Positions 22,852 through 34,390 of a stretch of DNA of 64,000 nucleotides are shown here, in pieces; position 1 is the stretch's first letter; every line of letters begins with the position of its first letter. Origin of the DNA: Hydnum rufescens UP504 (Eukaryota; Basidiomycota; Agaricomycetes; Cantharellales; Hydnaceae); contig MU128939.1 of the NCBI GenBank assembly GCA_014904985.1, positions 24,913 through 88,912 on the forward strand. The letters run 5' to 3'. The translations under genes were made by a program, and so were the position numbers. Under the pieces are notes generated by a model. The model searched no databases. It was not told the DNA's origin and worked only from the letters and a program-made list of their open reading frames with translations.

Positions 22852-23529
22852 TACTATAGTCTTAACCCATATTTGGTTGATGGACTGAGATTTTGCACAA
22901 GTCCCAATAAATGAGGCACTTGACAATGATTGACATCAAAAGATTGTCAAATTGTAGTTTCCCATTGTCAAGATTCAGTTTTTTGATCATCACTTGACAT
23001 CAACCATGATTTCAGCCATTTAGGCATACCTAAGTCACCAACATGTCCCTCCTTTTAAGGCCCCTCTATATGGCTGACCAGGCTGCCTACTCAACTTCAA
23101 GCCATACTGCAAGCCACACCTTGGGCTGTGGTTTTCTGTTGCCCCTCTCCCTCCCAAATTCAGAGTCTCATCATTTTTTCAAGGCTTTTTCACACACCCT
23201 TGACACCTGTTACAACTTTGAGCTACACAGCAAACCATGCCTCAGTCTCCCTACATTGTTGTCACCTCTCAAAGTTCAGAGTTTTGTCAGTTTCTTGAAG
23301 TGTTTTGAGCAGCCTCATACACCTAACTGAATTTCAAGCTGCACACCAAGCTACACCAGGAGCCATTGCTTTCTGTTGGCTGGAGTTCTCAGCTACTCTT
23401 CAATTCTTGATTTCATTGGTTTTAGATTCTCCTAACTATCATCCTATTGTAAGTTTTGCATATTTCTGTCTATTGCAGTGTTTGAAGAGTTAACTACCCA
23501 ATATATGTAGTCCCTTATCACAATTCAAC
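22852..23529. other. KDZ 3' flank and intergenic stretch
   Basis: No gene is supported. TTGACA- and TTGTCA-containing phrases recur at 22,920-23,010. The sequence GGCTGACCAGGCTGCC near 23,072 resembles the end motif of E1/E2. Confidence 0.35.
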
Positions 23530-26517
23530 ATGGTCTCCACTCATCACACTGAAAAATCATTGCACCCACCTTCATTGCACCTGCCTTCATCATGCCCACC
23601 TTCATCATGCCCACCTTCATCATGCCCACCTTCATCATGCCCACCTTCATCATGCCCACCTTCATCATGCCCACCTTCATCATGCCCACCTTCATCATGC
23701 CCACCTTCATCATGCCCACCTTCATCATGCCCACCTTCATCATGCCCACCTTCATCATGCCCACCTTCATCATGCCCACCTTCATCATGCCCACCTTCAT
23801 CATGCCCACCTTCATCATGCCCACCTTCATCATGCCCACCTTCATCATGCCCACCTTCATCATGCCCACCTTCATCATGCCCACCTTCATCATGCCCACC
23901 TTCATCATGCCCACCTTCATCATGCCCACCTTCATCATGCCTGCCTTCATCTTGTTGGTTCCATATTCCAGAGGTTGTAATTAGCAAGACTCATGCTTTC
24001 ATATCAGATCCCTCCAACTTGGCAAGCCAATCCCACCCCAGTGCCTCATCCTCTCCCTCCAGACACAAATCCAGTACTAAAAAAGCCAAGAGTGCTCCCA
24101 GATCAAAGAAAGCAGCTCCAAGAGCAGCCACCTTGTCTAAGGGCACAAAATTGACCCCCAAATCTGTGCTCCAAGAAAGGCAATTGTTGAAAATGCCATC
24201 TATTGTCTCTGGAGCTGTGGGGATGGTCATCAAACCTCCATCTGTTGAGCTTCCAGCTCCATCTCCTAGCCCATTTTCTCCACCTCTCCCCCTCCCAACA
24301 TCATTGACCATTGAGAATAAGATTTCTGCTTCCACACCCACTCAATCTTCCAAACACCAACTGCTCAACACACCCCCATCAGTTTTGAAATCATCATTGG
24401 TCTCATCCTCATCAAAGAGGACTTGAATGAAAAATTTGGAGGCTGTGTCATTGCATGATCAGCTGATCAATGAGGATGATTCATCTGAGGCAGAGGAAGA
24501 TGATGTCTTTCAGATTTCAGCTCAGGCTGATGATGACTGGGTGGATGTGATACAGGGATCTGATAGAGAGGATACCAATGATGACATTGGAGTATTGTCC
24601 CCAAAGCACTCCAAGGTGTTGGTGCCCAGTGATTCTGTTGATAAGGATCAATCTGGGCTGGGAGGGACAAAATTGCTTGCAAGAGGTCCAGGAGGACAAG
24701 GGGGTTGATTTTCAGAAGCACAATTGCAGGAAGTGGAAAAACATGCTGCAGTGTTCAAGGCTGTGATTACTGGTCTGGCTCAGTCTTGGAGCTGCTATCT
24801 TTTCACACTGTACAGAATTGCTGGAGTTGCTGGGACACTCACCAAGAGGAGAGGGCCAAATGCATGGAATTCATTCCAGCACCAGCAAAAGCTTGCCAAG
24901 AGGAACCCTTCTGGTTTAGGTGAGATAATCTATTTAACTCTTAGGCACTTAATTGTCTGATGACTGGGCTTGAGTAGGAAAGGGAGGCAGGATTGTCACC
25001 AAATTTTAAAGCCAGCATATGAGGAACTCCAAAAGGAATGTGGCAGCCCCAGCCCTGCAGGTTGGCATGATCATTGTGAGACCCTTGTCAAGGATCTACA
25101 AATGGAAAAAGCTTCAATGACCACCACTATTGTGATGACTGGAGGAGATGTTGCTTGGAAGATGGCCCAATCAAAGGCAAATCTTGATTCAGAGGTAATG
25201 TGTCGATCCCATGACCTGCCTTAGTTACACTTGCCTGATTGCTTTGTTGTACTCAGGGAAAGATGCTCTGTCCAATTGGAGTCCATCTTTTGTACATGAT
25301 GGTGTCCGACCTTGCCTTGTCAATGGCAGCCCATAGCCAGAACTTGATCAACTTCAACAGTGAGGAACTTTGTGAGTGGGTCAAACATGAATGGACATCA
25401 ACAAATGTGCCCAAAATGAAGAGGCCACTTGCTTCACTTTACATGCATGTTCTCCAGACAAAAGGGATGGGTGAGGACCTCACTAATTTCCAAAAAGATC
25501 AAGATGAAGCAACTCATGCGAAAGAGACAAAGGATCAATATACATTGTGGAGGGCTGTCTCTACCAGTCTGCTGAAGATGCTTGGTGAGCATATATATTT
25601 GAGTCATTGGGGTATGCTGTTAATTACTCTTGGATCCCTCTTAGGATCACTTCAGTTGAACTACAAGAGCATGCCATGGTCTTCAATTCTGCAAAAGATG
25701 GTGGCAGGGAGAGTATGTTGCATCTGTTGGCCTGGGGTTGATGGTATGCCTCTACTTGGCATGTTCTCTGCCGATGATCTCAAGACACATCACTGGTGAT
25801 TGGTTTATGATGCAATCTGGTCTACAGATCCACTGAAAAAGCTCTGTTTTGAGAGAATTGGCAACTTAGGTATGGATGTCTGGGATCTCACTAGATTTGA
25901 TTACTGAACATGCTTTTTCATAGACTTGGGTGACAATGACATCTTGGTTACAGGTGTAGACAATGGGCCACTGCTAACTGTGCAACAAGCCCAAGATCTC
26001 CAAGTGGGGAAAAGAGAAGGGCAGTGGATAAAGATGATGATTTGGACCAGGCATTGGGATTGCCAGCAGCAGTGATCAAGAAAAAAGCAAGAATTATCCT
26101 GCCTTCTGGTGGTGGGCTAAAGACTGGAAGGGAGAAAGGCAAAGGCAGAGCTCCACCAAAGTTGATGCCATATATTGATGATGACAATGATGTTGACATC
26201 AAGGATTCTGTGCTTATGAATCCTGTTGGTGATTTGGGTGTGGCAAGCTCATCTTTACTGACCATGCCACCCAATGTGGCATTATTCCCTGGGGCACCCC
26301 CATTGTCTGGCCATGTTGGTCCATCCACCTCTGATTGTTCAACTCCAGCCCCCTGGTACCATCAATGCCTGAAAATACCTCTGGCTCCAGTTTGTTTTTT
26401 GAATGGGACCATGATATTTCAATCCAAAATTTGGCTTGGCAACTGATGCAGCCCTCAACTTTACCTTGGGATGATACAAATTTCAGTTTACTTGTTCCCA
26501 AAGATAATTGTTCCTGA
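23530..26517 (+). CDS. Hypothetical multi-intron gene with Cys-Pro-Pro-Ser-Ser repeats
   Basis: The frame opens at ATG 23,530, passes through about 24 PPSSC units, then a Ser/Pro/Lys-rich stretch ([20 protein letters not shown]) to a single TGA at 24,424. The following ATG at 24,427 continues an acidic region ([18 protein letters not shown]). Three good introns follow: 24,920-24,977, 25,195-25,256 and 25,585-25,644 (58-62 nt, GT...AG). They join segments containing [30 protein letters not shown] and [21 protein letters not shown] Lys/Asp-rich C-terminus is at 26,024-26,446. Retained introns and open exons suggest a gene that was recently functional. I do not recognise a domain. Its place between KDZ and DUF6589 remnants makes it a possible transposon accessory gene, by inference. 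Confidence 0.45.
23590..23948 (+). repeat. 15-bp minisatellite (~24 units), coding PPSSC
   Basis: CCACCTTCATCATGC is repeated head to tail about 24 times, nearly without change; only edge units vary (CTGCC, CTTGT). The 15-bp period preserves frame and gives Pro-Pro-Ser-Ser-Cys. All six frames are open through it, so the repeat alone does not prove coding. Confidence 0.95.
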
Positions 26518-26612
26518 TAACTTCATCAAATTTTTGTTCAGTTCATCTGATACCACCACCTTTGTACATAGTCTACATAATTGCATTCATTTTTTAAAAT
26601 TCTATTCTGAAT

Positions 26613-26878
26613 GGACCAGGCTGAAGTCCCCATCAGGGCTCTTGTGATGTAGGCCTGGTTAGGCCCAAAAGGCAGTGGACTTAATGATTATCACTGATAA
26701 ACCTGTGAATACCTGAAGATAGGTGTTAATATGGATAGAAGCTTATATCCAGCAAAACAGTGAAAATCCTAAGGTCTCCCAAAAGACCCCTTGGGGCCCC
26801 ACAGGATTTGACCCTACTTAGGCCCAAATAGTGCCTTGTTTTTGGGCCTAGTTAGGCCCAGTTTTGTAGCTGACCAAG
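26613..26878. mobile_element. Possible ~265-bp MITE with E1/E2-like ends
   Basis: It starts GACCAGGCTGAAGTCCCC and ends in CTGACCAAGGTGG. The end, read inverted, is CACCTTGGTCAG, identical to the E1/E2 L-type start. Internal GGCCTGGTTAGGCCC and GGGCCTAGTTAGGCCC form inverted and palindromic matches. It has no coding capacity. The assignment is tentative. Confidence 0.35.
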
Positions 26879-27445
26879 GTGGTCACATGATTCAAAAAGG
26901 AATTATGTCACTCTAAAGGAGTATTTTTCGAATTTCTCCATCAGTTTTGATTGGATCAACTCTAAACAACCTCTCCCAGAAAGATACAAAGTGTACCTAT
27001 CGAACAGTACCAAACATGTGACTAACGAATCAAAAATGCGGTCCCTGTACAATTATCTTTCCATGATTCATACTCTGAAGGAGTATTTCTCAATTTTCAA
27101 AGCCAATTCTTCTCTGATTCGTTCGCAACCACCACACCCCAAGATCTGTTAAAAATGAGCATTGAATGGTACTAAGGGCAAAACAAATGGATAAGAACTC
27201 CAATTTTCACAAGACAACCCCTTCCTCATGACTCCCCCCTTGCTCCACCAACACAAATGTCAAATTGGTTCCAGCCCTCTTAATTCTGATGCAAAGGGCA
27301 CTCAGGGAGACTTATTCCACCATTCCTTAAGGGAATCTATCCAGTTTTAAGGGAGTAATGCCTTGTGGGTGTTTTTTTCTCTTTTTCTCTTTTTCACTTG
27401 ATTCTTGAATATCTCCACCAGTTTTGAAGCTTTTAGCTTCATTTC
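26879..27445 (-). repeat. Interspersed repeat R4, copy 1
   Basis: It is an inverted match to 38,640-39,240 and more loosely to 46,160-46,870. Shared phrases include ATACTCTGAAGGAGTATTTC, CAAAAGACAACTCC-like and CCTCAGGG-like blocks and the motif CTCCATCAGTTTTGAT. It has no long conserved frame. A decayed non-autonomous transposon body is the best guess. Confidence 0.6.
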
Positions 27446-27719
27446 TTTTTCATTATGCTTTCCTTATCTCCGTGTTTCTTCTGGAATTTTTAATTGTGGT
27501 CTGGAATGTATATAAAGGGGAGGGAGCATGTAAATAGTTGGTTTTTCCCCCTATCACAGTTTGAGGCACTGAAGTATTGCCACTGTCTGGAGGAGATTTC
27601 TCACTTGTCAAGACTGTGTACAGCCACATTAATACTGAATAGTCAAGAGGACAACTTCAGGGTGTGGCCTTGTCATCTTATTTTGTGACACTGATCTATT
27701 CCCTTGAACAACCACTGTT
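27446..27719 (+). other. Short stretch upstream of DUF6589 relic
   Basis: The sequence has a TATA-like TGTATATAAAGGGGAGGG at 27,506-27,524, a plausible promoter for the relic that follows. No other feature was seen. Confidence 0.3.
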
Positions 27720-29024
27720 CATTGGAATTTTCTATTATCCAAAAAGACCTTCATTTTCCTGGACCTGAATATTCGAATTGTCCCTGTGGCTCCCTTCATT
27801 TGTCCTCTCCTCAATGATGTGGACAGTAGTTGGATTGGTGCATAACCAGCCTGCTTACAACAGCAGTGCTGGGACTGTTCCATGTTAACATGAACTGGCT
27901 GCTTATGATGCTGAACATCTATCAAGGCTCAAGCATTGATAATGGTTCACTCAATGATTACATTACCCTTCTCAGTCTCAAATGACTTCATAATGAGAAA
28001 CCAGACCACCATCTCCTCCAGCATCTCATCCTCCATGTGTATGAAGGGCAGATCCTGGCTTGCTGGCTCCAGGTCTCAGGTTTCAGCATGTTTGAAGATT
28101 TTGCAGCAACATCCCCTATGAATGCCCAAATCTTGAAGCTTGCATGCTCTATTCACAACCAGTTTGTGGGCACTGCATCTGCCAATCAGTTTTGCACCAA
28201 TCATGAAGACTTCACTACTCAGGATGATGTCCTTTGTAATGCTGCACTGTTTAATCATGATGCCTCAATTTACCTAGAAATGAAGGAGGCTGGAAGTGTT
28301 GGCAATTGGGGACAAATCAAAATGATACTTCCTAACATTATCTGCATCTTTCAAGGCAGTGGAAGTACTAATTATGCTGTCGAGCTCCTCCATCTTCTTC
28401 AAAATCTGAAATATTCTTGGACTCCTGTGTATGCCAACATGATTCAAAGCAATATCTTAATCAATCTAGCAGGCCATTTGAATTCATACATGCCTGTTGA
28501 TCTCAACCAGGAGCACCACATCAGAGAACTTAAAGCAATCCCTCTTGCTCTCATGAGTGCTCTTTATTCTTATGGTATTCTCATAGTTTTATTATGTGAC
28601 TCATGGCCTCCATGCTGAACCTGAGTTCCTGTATATGATAGGCCCCATTGTCCCACAGCTATGCTCTTTGAATCATGCTTTCAGAGAGGGGCTTAGAGCT
28701 CCTTATCTTGGAACAAGTCACACTACTCCAGACATAACTCTTGATACTCAACAGATAGCTGCTAAGTGTGAAGAGAGGGGCATTTTTGTTCTATGAGGTG
28801 GACATAAAACACAAAATACTGTTCACAACTCTCATTTGAAGGGATTCATTGCATTGTCAACAGGAAGGACCCTCAATGTATTCAAGGACAGATCTAACCA
28901 TGAAGAAGAGGAGGATGAGATATTTATGCATGAAAAGAATAGAGAACAGGATGAAGATAATCAATCAGAGGTAGACAAACTCATTGATGAGATCAAGGCC
29001 CTCAAAAATGAGGTGTCATTTTGA
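27720..29024 (+). pseudogene. DUF6589-type protein relic
   Basis: The best-preserved part, 28,037-28,618, reads MYEGQILACWLQVSG, then NHDASIYLEMKEAGSVGNW, then FQGSGSTNYAVELLHLLQNL, then LAGHLNSYMPVDLNQEHHIR. The Gly-Ser-Gly-x-x-Asn-Tyr-Ala...Glu-Leu-Leu motif and the later Met-Pro-Val-Asp-Leu...Gln-Glu-His are typical of the DUF6589 family, which is found in many copies in basidiomycetes and is probably transposon-borne. Upstream segments (27,720-28,036) are interrupted by stops. Downstream pieces at 28,596-28,796 and 28,836-29,024 (acidic, coiled-coil-like) follow in other frames. Confidence 0.6.
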
Positions 29025-29080
29025 TTAATACAAGAAAGTATGTCCACTCCCTACCCCCAAGATCTTCCCTTAGCCACTGA

Positions 29081-29686
29081 TCATCCTCTGCACAAAACAT
29101 TTTGAGCAGGTGGAACAGTGGATGATGAATGGCTCCCAGTATTGGTGTTCTCTCCAAGGCCACCATCTTGACACATGTGCTTTAAGGGTGATACATTAGG
29201 AGCCAAACCTATCTGTGGCCTCTTTGCACATTCTTTTGCCACATATGCCACAATAGCACTATTTTTAACTGAGAGTACCTTTTGTGCCCATCCTCTATCA
29301 AATGCAGCAATCACCTCTATAATCTTGGGTGCATAGATATTGAACCAATTGTCATGGGCTATTGTTTCAAGGATAAGCTTTCAAGTGATCTGCTCTTTTG
29401 TGAAGGTGGCCAGTCCCTGAATGATAGATATGGACACAAATATGTCAAGTGGAAGTATGGCACCAAGTTCAAGGGCAGTATGAGTTTTGTAGCACCATGC
29501 CTTCAAATCCTGTTCAAGGTCTTTGCATTGAGATACTGGACACATTGGTTGGGAAGGTACTGAGGGTGTGGGCTTCTTCAGTGGATTCCACCAGTGCTGG
29601 TCCACAGTAGTAACCCCAGGTGGACTACAGGCAGGCCCATCACAGCATGTGTGTCCTTTGGCAATAGGGGGTTTCACAACCCTCAA
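29081..29686 (-). pseudogene. Unrecognised protein with one internal TGA
   Basis: Minus strand from 29,686: GHTCCDGPACSPPGVTTVD, QHWWNPLKKP and SQPMCPVSQCKDLEQDL, then a TGA near 29,385, then the same frame continues with TIAHDNWFNIYAPKIIEVI, FDRGWAQKVLS and IVAYVAKECAKRPQIGL to 29,081. A single stop in an otherwise long frame points to recent decay. Four Cys in the first third could bind metal. No family is assigned. Confidence 0.4.
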
Positions 29687-29899
29687 ATTGTACTCAAAAG
29701 GCTCTCAAATAGTGTATCCAAATATGATTTGAGAGTCCCACAAATTATCATTTGAGAGTGATTTGAAAATGGATTTGGAGCTACCCAAGCCCCAAATCCC
29801 TTTTCAAAAATCTCCAAATTTTCCTGCTCAAATCCTCATGTACTTCTCTGCAAGCCCACTATGTCTGTAAGTCAGCAACTGCCACTCTCACTTTGCCAC

Positions 29900-31475
29900 C
29901 ATGATGGGATGAAAAAAACCTGATCCCATTCCTACTGGCCCTGCCATTCTGCCTACTACTACTAAGTCCAAGTCCAGGCACTCTATCATCCCCTCTGCCA
30001 AGGGAACTGCTGCTAGTCCTGCTCCAAAGAGTATTCCATGGGCAAAGAATCCTGAGTGGACTGACATCATCATTAATGCTCTAAAAAATGATGACAAACT
30101 TTGGCATGACCTCTTCAGCTCTACACTTAAGAAGAAGAAGTCTGGTGGTTTTAGGATCTCAGGAGTCCCTAAGAGTGATCACCACCTAGCACTAGCCAAG
30201 CTGATCTTTAAAGATGACAAGGTATTTGGCCTGGAATGGCTTACAAACCTGAATCGCCTGGGCACATCAGTGAATGGTCACATGGATGCATAAGTCACAA
30301 ATAGAAATTTTGATTTTCTGTCTAACATTCATATCTTAGCCTCAGGTGTGACTACCAGAAGTATCAAACTGAGCTCAACAGGACAGGTGGCAGGATTATG
30401 GCAGAACAGCAGGAGGATGACCCTAGTGTGGTTAACTGAATCAGTAAGTGCTAAATACTGTATCCCATGTTGTATTGCCTCCCCTTGAATATAGTCCCAC
30501 CTAGCTGTGATAAATAAGGAATTCCCATGGTACAATGATCTCCATGCAATGTGGAGGGATCACCCAGCATATAATCTGGTGGCAGTCACAAATGTCGAAA
30601 CCAAGAGCAGCACAGAACAAGTTGATGAATTAGCACCAATTCTACAGCATACAGACAGTTGAAAATCCATCTCTCCCACATGTGATGATGATGAAGACAA
30701 CTGCAATGATGACAATGGCCCCACCCTTGAGACCCAGGCTGGTCTTGGGGGTTATCACAATGACAATGATACCAGTTGGGATCAGATGCCAGGTGGCACT
30801 AATATCAAGGTGAGTGACTACCACTATTACACCCAGGTGTAAATATCCATTATACTGGTTGTCCCTCAGGTTGCAAATGAAGACCCATTGACAGCATATA
30901 TACCTTGACCTCTATCTCTGCCTCCTACTGTCCCCATTATTCCTCCACCTCCTATTTCTCCCAACCCCATTACTATCATGAAGAAACATAATATATCTGG
31001 CATCAAAGTGGAAAGCCTCCCATCACCCAAGTGTGCCAAGCATCAGAGTGATATCATTGACCACTGGGATGAGGTATCACACCATGATGAGGTCACAGCA
31101 AAGGTTTGAATTGACACAGTGACTGAAGTAAAATTACCTGAGATCACTGCAAAGGCTAAGGATCATCAGGAGGTTAGGGAGCAGGAGGAGCATTGTGACC
31201 TTCATAAGCTAGAGGTGGAGTGTGAGAAGCTGAAGATGAAGATGCAGTTGGAGATGATGCATATGCAAATGCAGATGTCTAAAGGGGGCCAGCAGATGTT
31301 CAGCCCTGGATCAGGCACTCCACCCTTTGGCCCTGACACCTTTGGTGGTTCTTCTTCCAGTTTTTCATTCCCAGGCTCACCATCCTCCAAGGGTCCTTCA
31401 CTTGACTCACCATATTCTGTTCCAGACACCCTGGACACCATTCCCTCTTTTGAGAATGGATTCAGCAACATGTAG
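29900..31475 (+). pseudogene. PIF/Harbinger accessory Myb/SANT-like protein (degenerate)
   Basis: Segments in order: a Lys/Pro-rich leader, WAKNPEWTDIIINALKNDD (Myb/SANT-like trihelix start), a linker ending near 30,290, FPWYNDLHAMWRDHPAYN near 30,525-30,580, an acidic part at 30,690-30,790, and an open C-terminal coiled coil at 31,119-31,475 (EVECEKLKMKMQLEMMHMQM). This order is typical of the second gene of PIF/Harbinger-like elements in fungi, whose product helps the transposase bind DNA. Stops between segments may be introns or decay. It faces the transposase remnant at 31,693-32,207 tail to tail, as expected for one element. Confidence 0.5.
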
Positions 31476-31692
31476 TAGAGGTTAAATAGAATGATGTGAT
31501 TATGAGTTTAAGTACTGGAAGAGTGATCAGTGAAGCTGGTGGCACTTTGCCACCTCCCCCCCCCACATCCAGAAACCTCTCATTTGACACATATGAGTCA
31601 AATCCATCATTGTCATGTGACCCATGCCATTCTCCCTCAAGTCCTTCTTCCAGTAACTTGTGGTTAAAAGGGTCAGTGCTATCAAGGTGACC

Positions 31693-32207
31693 TTATATCC
31701 CAAGGACAAGGTTGTGGAGGATTAGGCATGAAATCACCCAGTATACTGCCAATTCATGGTCATGGTCATCTTTGATTTGCTGATGGAGGCCTTGGAGAGA
31801 TGAAAAGCACCCTTTTAGAAATCCTATAGTGTGTTCAGCCTTAATATGAACCTTGGGTATTTCTTTCAGTAAACACAAATAGAATTTTCAATAACCACAT
31901 AACACACACATGCCATGTGATAGTTGAATTTTTGGCTTACTGGGATGTTATGTTCAGGCCTATGGTATGGTGTTATACACCAGTTTCAGAGGGAGTATGC
32001 TGAGTGGGCCCATACAAATTCATTAGGTGCAAGCCACACTTCTGGTTTTAAGGCAAGAGATGACTCTTCAAAAACCATTGAGTCATGTGTGCTGCCACAG
32101 TGTCCAGCAACATAGTCCACAATACAGCAGTCTGGGGTATTAACAATCTAAGACACAGATTAGTGAGTCCTATTGCCAGAAACCCAAGGACTCACCATCA
32201 CACTGAG
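31693..32207 (-). pseudogene. PIF/Harbinger DDE transposase, C-terminal part, cut by E2
   Basis: Read on minus from 32,207: a donor-like GTGAGT near 32,194, an acceptor near 32,153, then IVNTPDCCIVDYVAGHCGST and HDSMVFEES (first Asp block), a WAHSAY block where the family normally has Ala-Asp-Ser-Ala-Tyr, FNYHMA, and finally IKAEHTIGFLKGCFSSLQGL with the Glu of the triad. The Asp to His change in the second block and an internal stop would abolish activity. The upstream half is missing because E2 begins at 32,208, about 14 bp from the donor. PIF/Harbinger transposases cut and paste DNA. Confidence 0.75.
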
Positions 32208-32410
32208 CACCTTGGTCAGTCATCTAAGCCTACCTAGTTAGGTACCACTTCCGGGGCAGATAATGGTACCTAAGTAGGTCCCATCACTATTTTGGCCAAA
32301 ATGGCCAAAAACTGGCCAAAAATTGGCCAAAACTGGGACTTAAAGAATCTCAGACTTGCAGCAGGCCATACAGGCTTATCGGGGATAACATGTTCCATTT
32401 AGATTTATTT
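32208..32410. repeat. E2 left L-type terminus
   Basis: CACCTTGGTCAGTCATCTAA opens a segment nearly identical to 14,316-14,545, including TTAGGTACC / GGTACCTAAGTAGG palindrome arms. GGCCGAAA units of E1 appear as GGCCAAAA, the expected CpG decay. Confidence 0.85.
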
Positions 32411-32520
32411 ATTTATTTATTTATTATCACTGCTACCCCCAGTCAGTGGGGGTTAATTCAGCAGTTCTGTTTTATTCGTACTGAGTTGTTTATTTTTTAT
32501 TTATTTATTTATTTAAAAGT

Positions 32521-32752
32521 CACCACACCACACCCACTGGGGTGTGGTACCATCTGTACAAATCCAAGAAAAAAACTATTTACACACCTGCTTAGGCGGG
32601 TGGGTGGTACCATCATAGAAATTTAAAATAAAATTAAAAAAAAAACTATCTAGTGGCACCACACCCACTTAGGTGGGTGTGGTACTGTCCATAGAAACTT
32701 AAAAAAAAAAAAACTGGGTAGTAGCACCACACCGCTTGGGCAGGTGTGGTCA
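32521..32752. repeat. E2 tandem A-hairpin array, four units
   Basis: Imperfect inverted repeats at about 32,521-32,550, 32,581-32,611, 32,657-32,684 and 32,726-32,752 correspond to the A-only array of E1. In the third unit both arms have changed (CCCAC with GTGGG), so pairing is kept. Confidence 0.75.
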
Positions 32753-33728
32753 GGGGTGTGGCTTGGCACTTCACCATTGGGTGCAGGTTGCCATTGGGGT
32801 GGGTCATCATTTTGGGGGCTTTAATTTGGATCCTAGAATCATACTGTATGTTAGTAAAAAAAATTGAAGTGATGCAAAAGGAGCAGCTTGTGCTGCCCCT
32901 TTTGCATCATTGCACGTATAGAAATTTGAAAAAAAAACCCTTGTAGTACCACACACCCACTGAAGTGGGTATGTGGTACTGTTTTGTACCAGCTGGGCGT
33001 CATTTTGGGGGTTCGCGGGCTTCCGTTCTCACAGCTGTCTTTGGCGGGGTCACAGGTCTTTGATTTGGGGGTTAGTGCGGGTCTTAGGCTCAGGTGAAAA
33101 TCTAGGAATAAATAACATGTTAGTAAAGAAAAATAAAAAAAGAAAGCCACACAAAAGGAGCAGCATATGCTGCTCCTCTTGTGCGATCCTACTTATCTTG
33201 AAATTACCACACACCCACCAAAGCAGGTGTGTGGTTCATCTGGGGTCCCTGGGCCTTGCATCGTGTGTCCCCATTTCTGGGTTTTGTTTGGCAGGTCGCA
33301 TTTGCAACTCTCCATTGGCAGGTGCATTGTCATTTCCAAAGGGGGGGGAGGTTTGTTTGGCAGTGGTTCAGGTGAGAACCTAGAACCTAGAATAATGAAT
33401 TTGTTAGTTCAAAATTAAAATGGATGCAAAAAGAGCAGCAAGGCTGCTCTTTTTGTGCCCTTGGGGGTGCATTACTTACCTTGTATAGAACCACACACCC
33501 ACCATCGCGGGTGTGTGGTTCATACTGGTTTTGACATTGTCCTATGTCTTCATTTGGCACATTGTCATTCACGGGCGTGTTATCGTTTGGAGGGGGAGGG
33601 GGGGTCGCACCATGGGTCTTCATTTGTATCTGTGGTGATACCTAGAGTAAAGATTTATTAGTTAAAAAATTAAAAGCGACACAAAAGAGCAGCTTTCACT
33701 GCTCTTTTTGCGTCATTGGGGGTACATA

Positions 33729-33880
33729 CCAGGCTGGTCAGTCACATGGGGGACCTAATTTAGGTACCACTTTCGGGGCAGAAAATGGTACCTAATAGGT
33801 CCCTCAGACCTTATGGCCAAAATCAGGCTATTCCAATTCAGTTTTTGGGCCATCTATCAGCCAATCCATGGCTGTGCCAG
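33729..33880. repeat. Nested R-type terminus fragment inside E2
   Basis: It begins CCAGGCTGGTCAG and matches, inverted, the right end of E1 including the paired TAGGTACC arms and ATCCATGGCTGTGCC (inverse of GGCACAGCCATGGAT-like sequence at 18,828). It interrupts an intron of the left arm, so a second element of the family once inserted or recombined here. Confidence 0.75.
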
Positions 33881-34390
33881 GTCTTCATTTGTGGGGGTTC
33901 ATTCATAGTTATCGTTCGCCATGTCTCATTTGGCTGGTTCTGCTTGGGGGCTCGTGGGGATTCTGGTTCAGGATCTAGAGAAATAAATAATAAAATATTA
34001 GTGCAACAGTAATGCAGCACAAAAAGAGCAGCTTATGCTGCTCTTTTTGCACCACAAGAATAAGAAATAAAAATAAAAATAAAACATACCTGGTAGTACC
34101 CACACCCACTGCAGGGGTGTGGGGTACTGGGGCCATGGACTCCAGGTCGTCCGTATGACTGTTTGTACAGGTCTTCTCTGTGCCCTATCATTTGGGCATC
34201 GATAAGTGGGGTGGTGGGGGGTTTTGCATCAGTATTCTTTTGCAAAGGACTCGAGACCTAGATGATACAATTGTTAAATTAGTTAAAAATTAAACAACAT
34301 GCAAAAGAGCAGCTTTCGCTGCTCTTTTTGCGTGGCTGTAGGTAGTGGGGGGAGAAACTCACCTGATATGGAACCACACACCTGCTGTAG

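Noticed and set aside
23525..23987. Long minus-strand frames (Gly-His-Asp-Glu-Gly and Met-Lys-Val-Gly-Met repeats) and a second plus frame (Met-Pro-Thr-Phe-Ile)
   Set aside because: They are reading-frame shadows of the 15-bp repeat, which is open in all frames. The plus frame with Pro-Pro-Ser-Ser-Cys is preferred because it continues into a gene-like region with introns.
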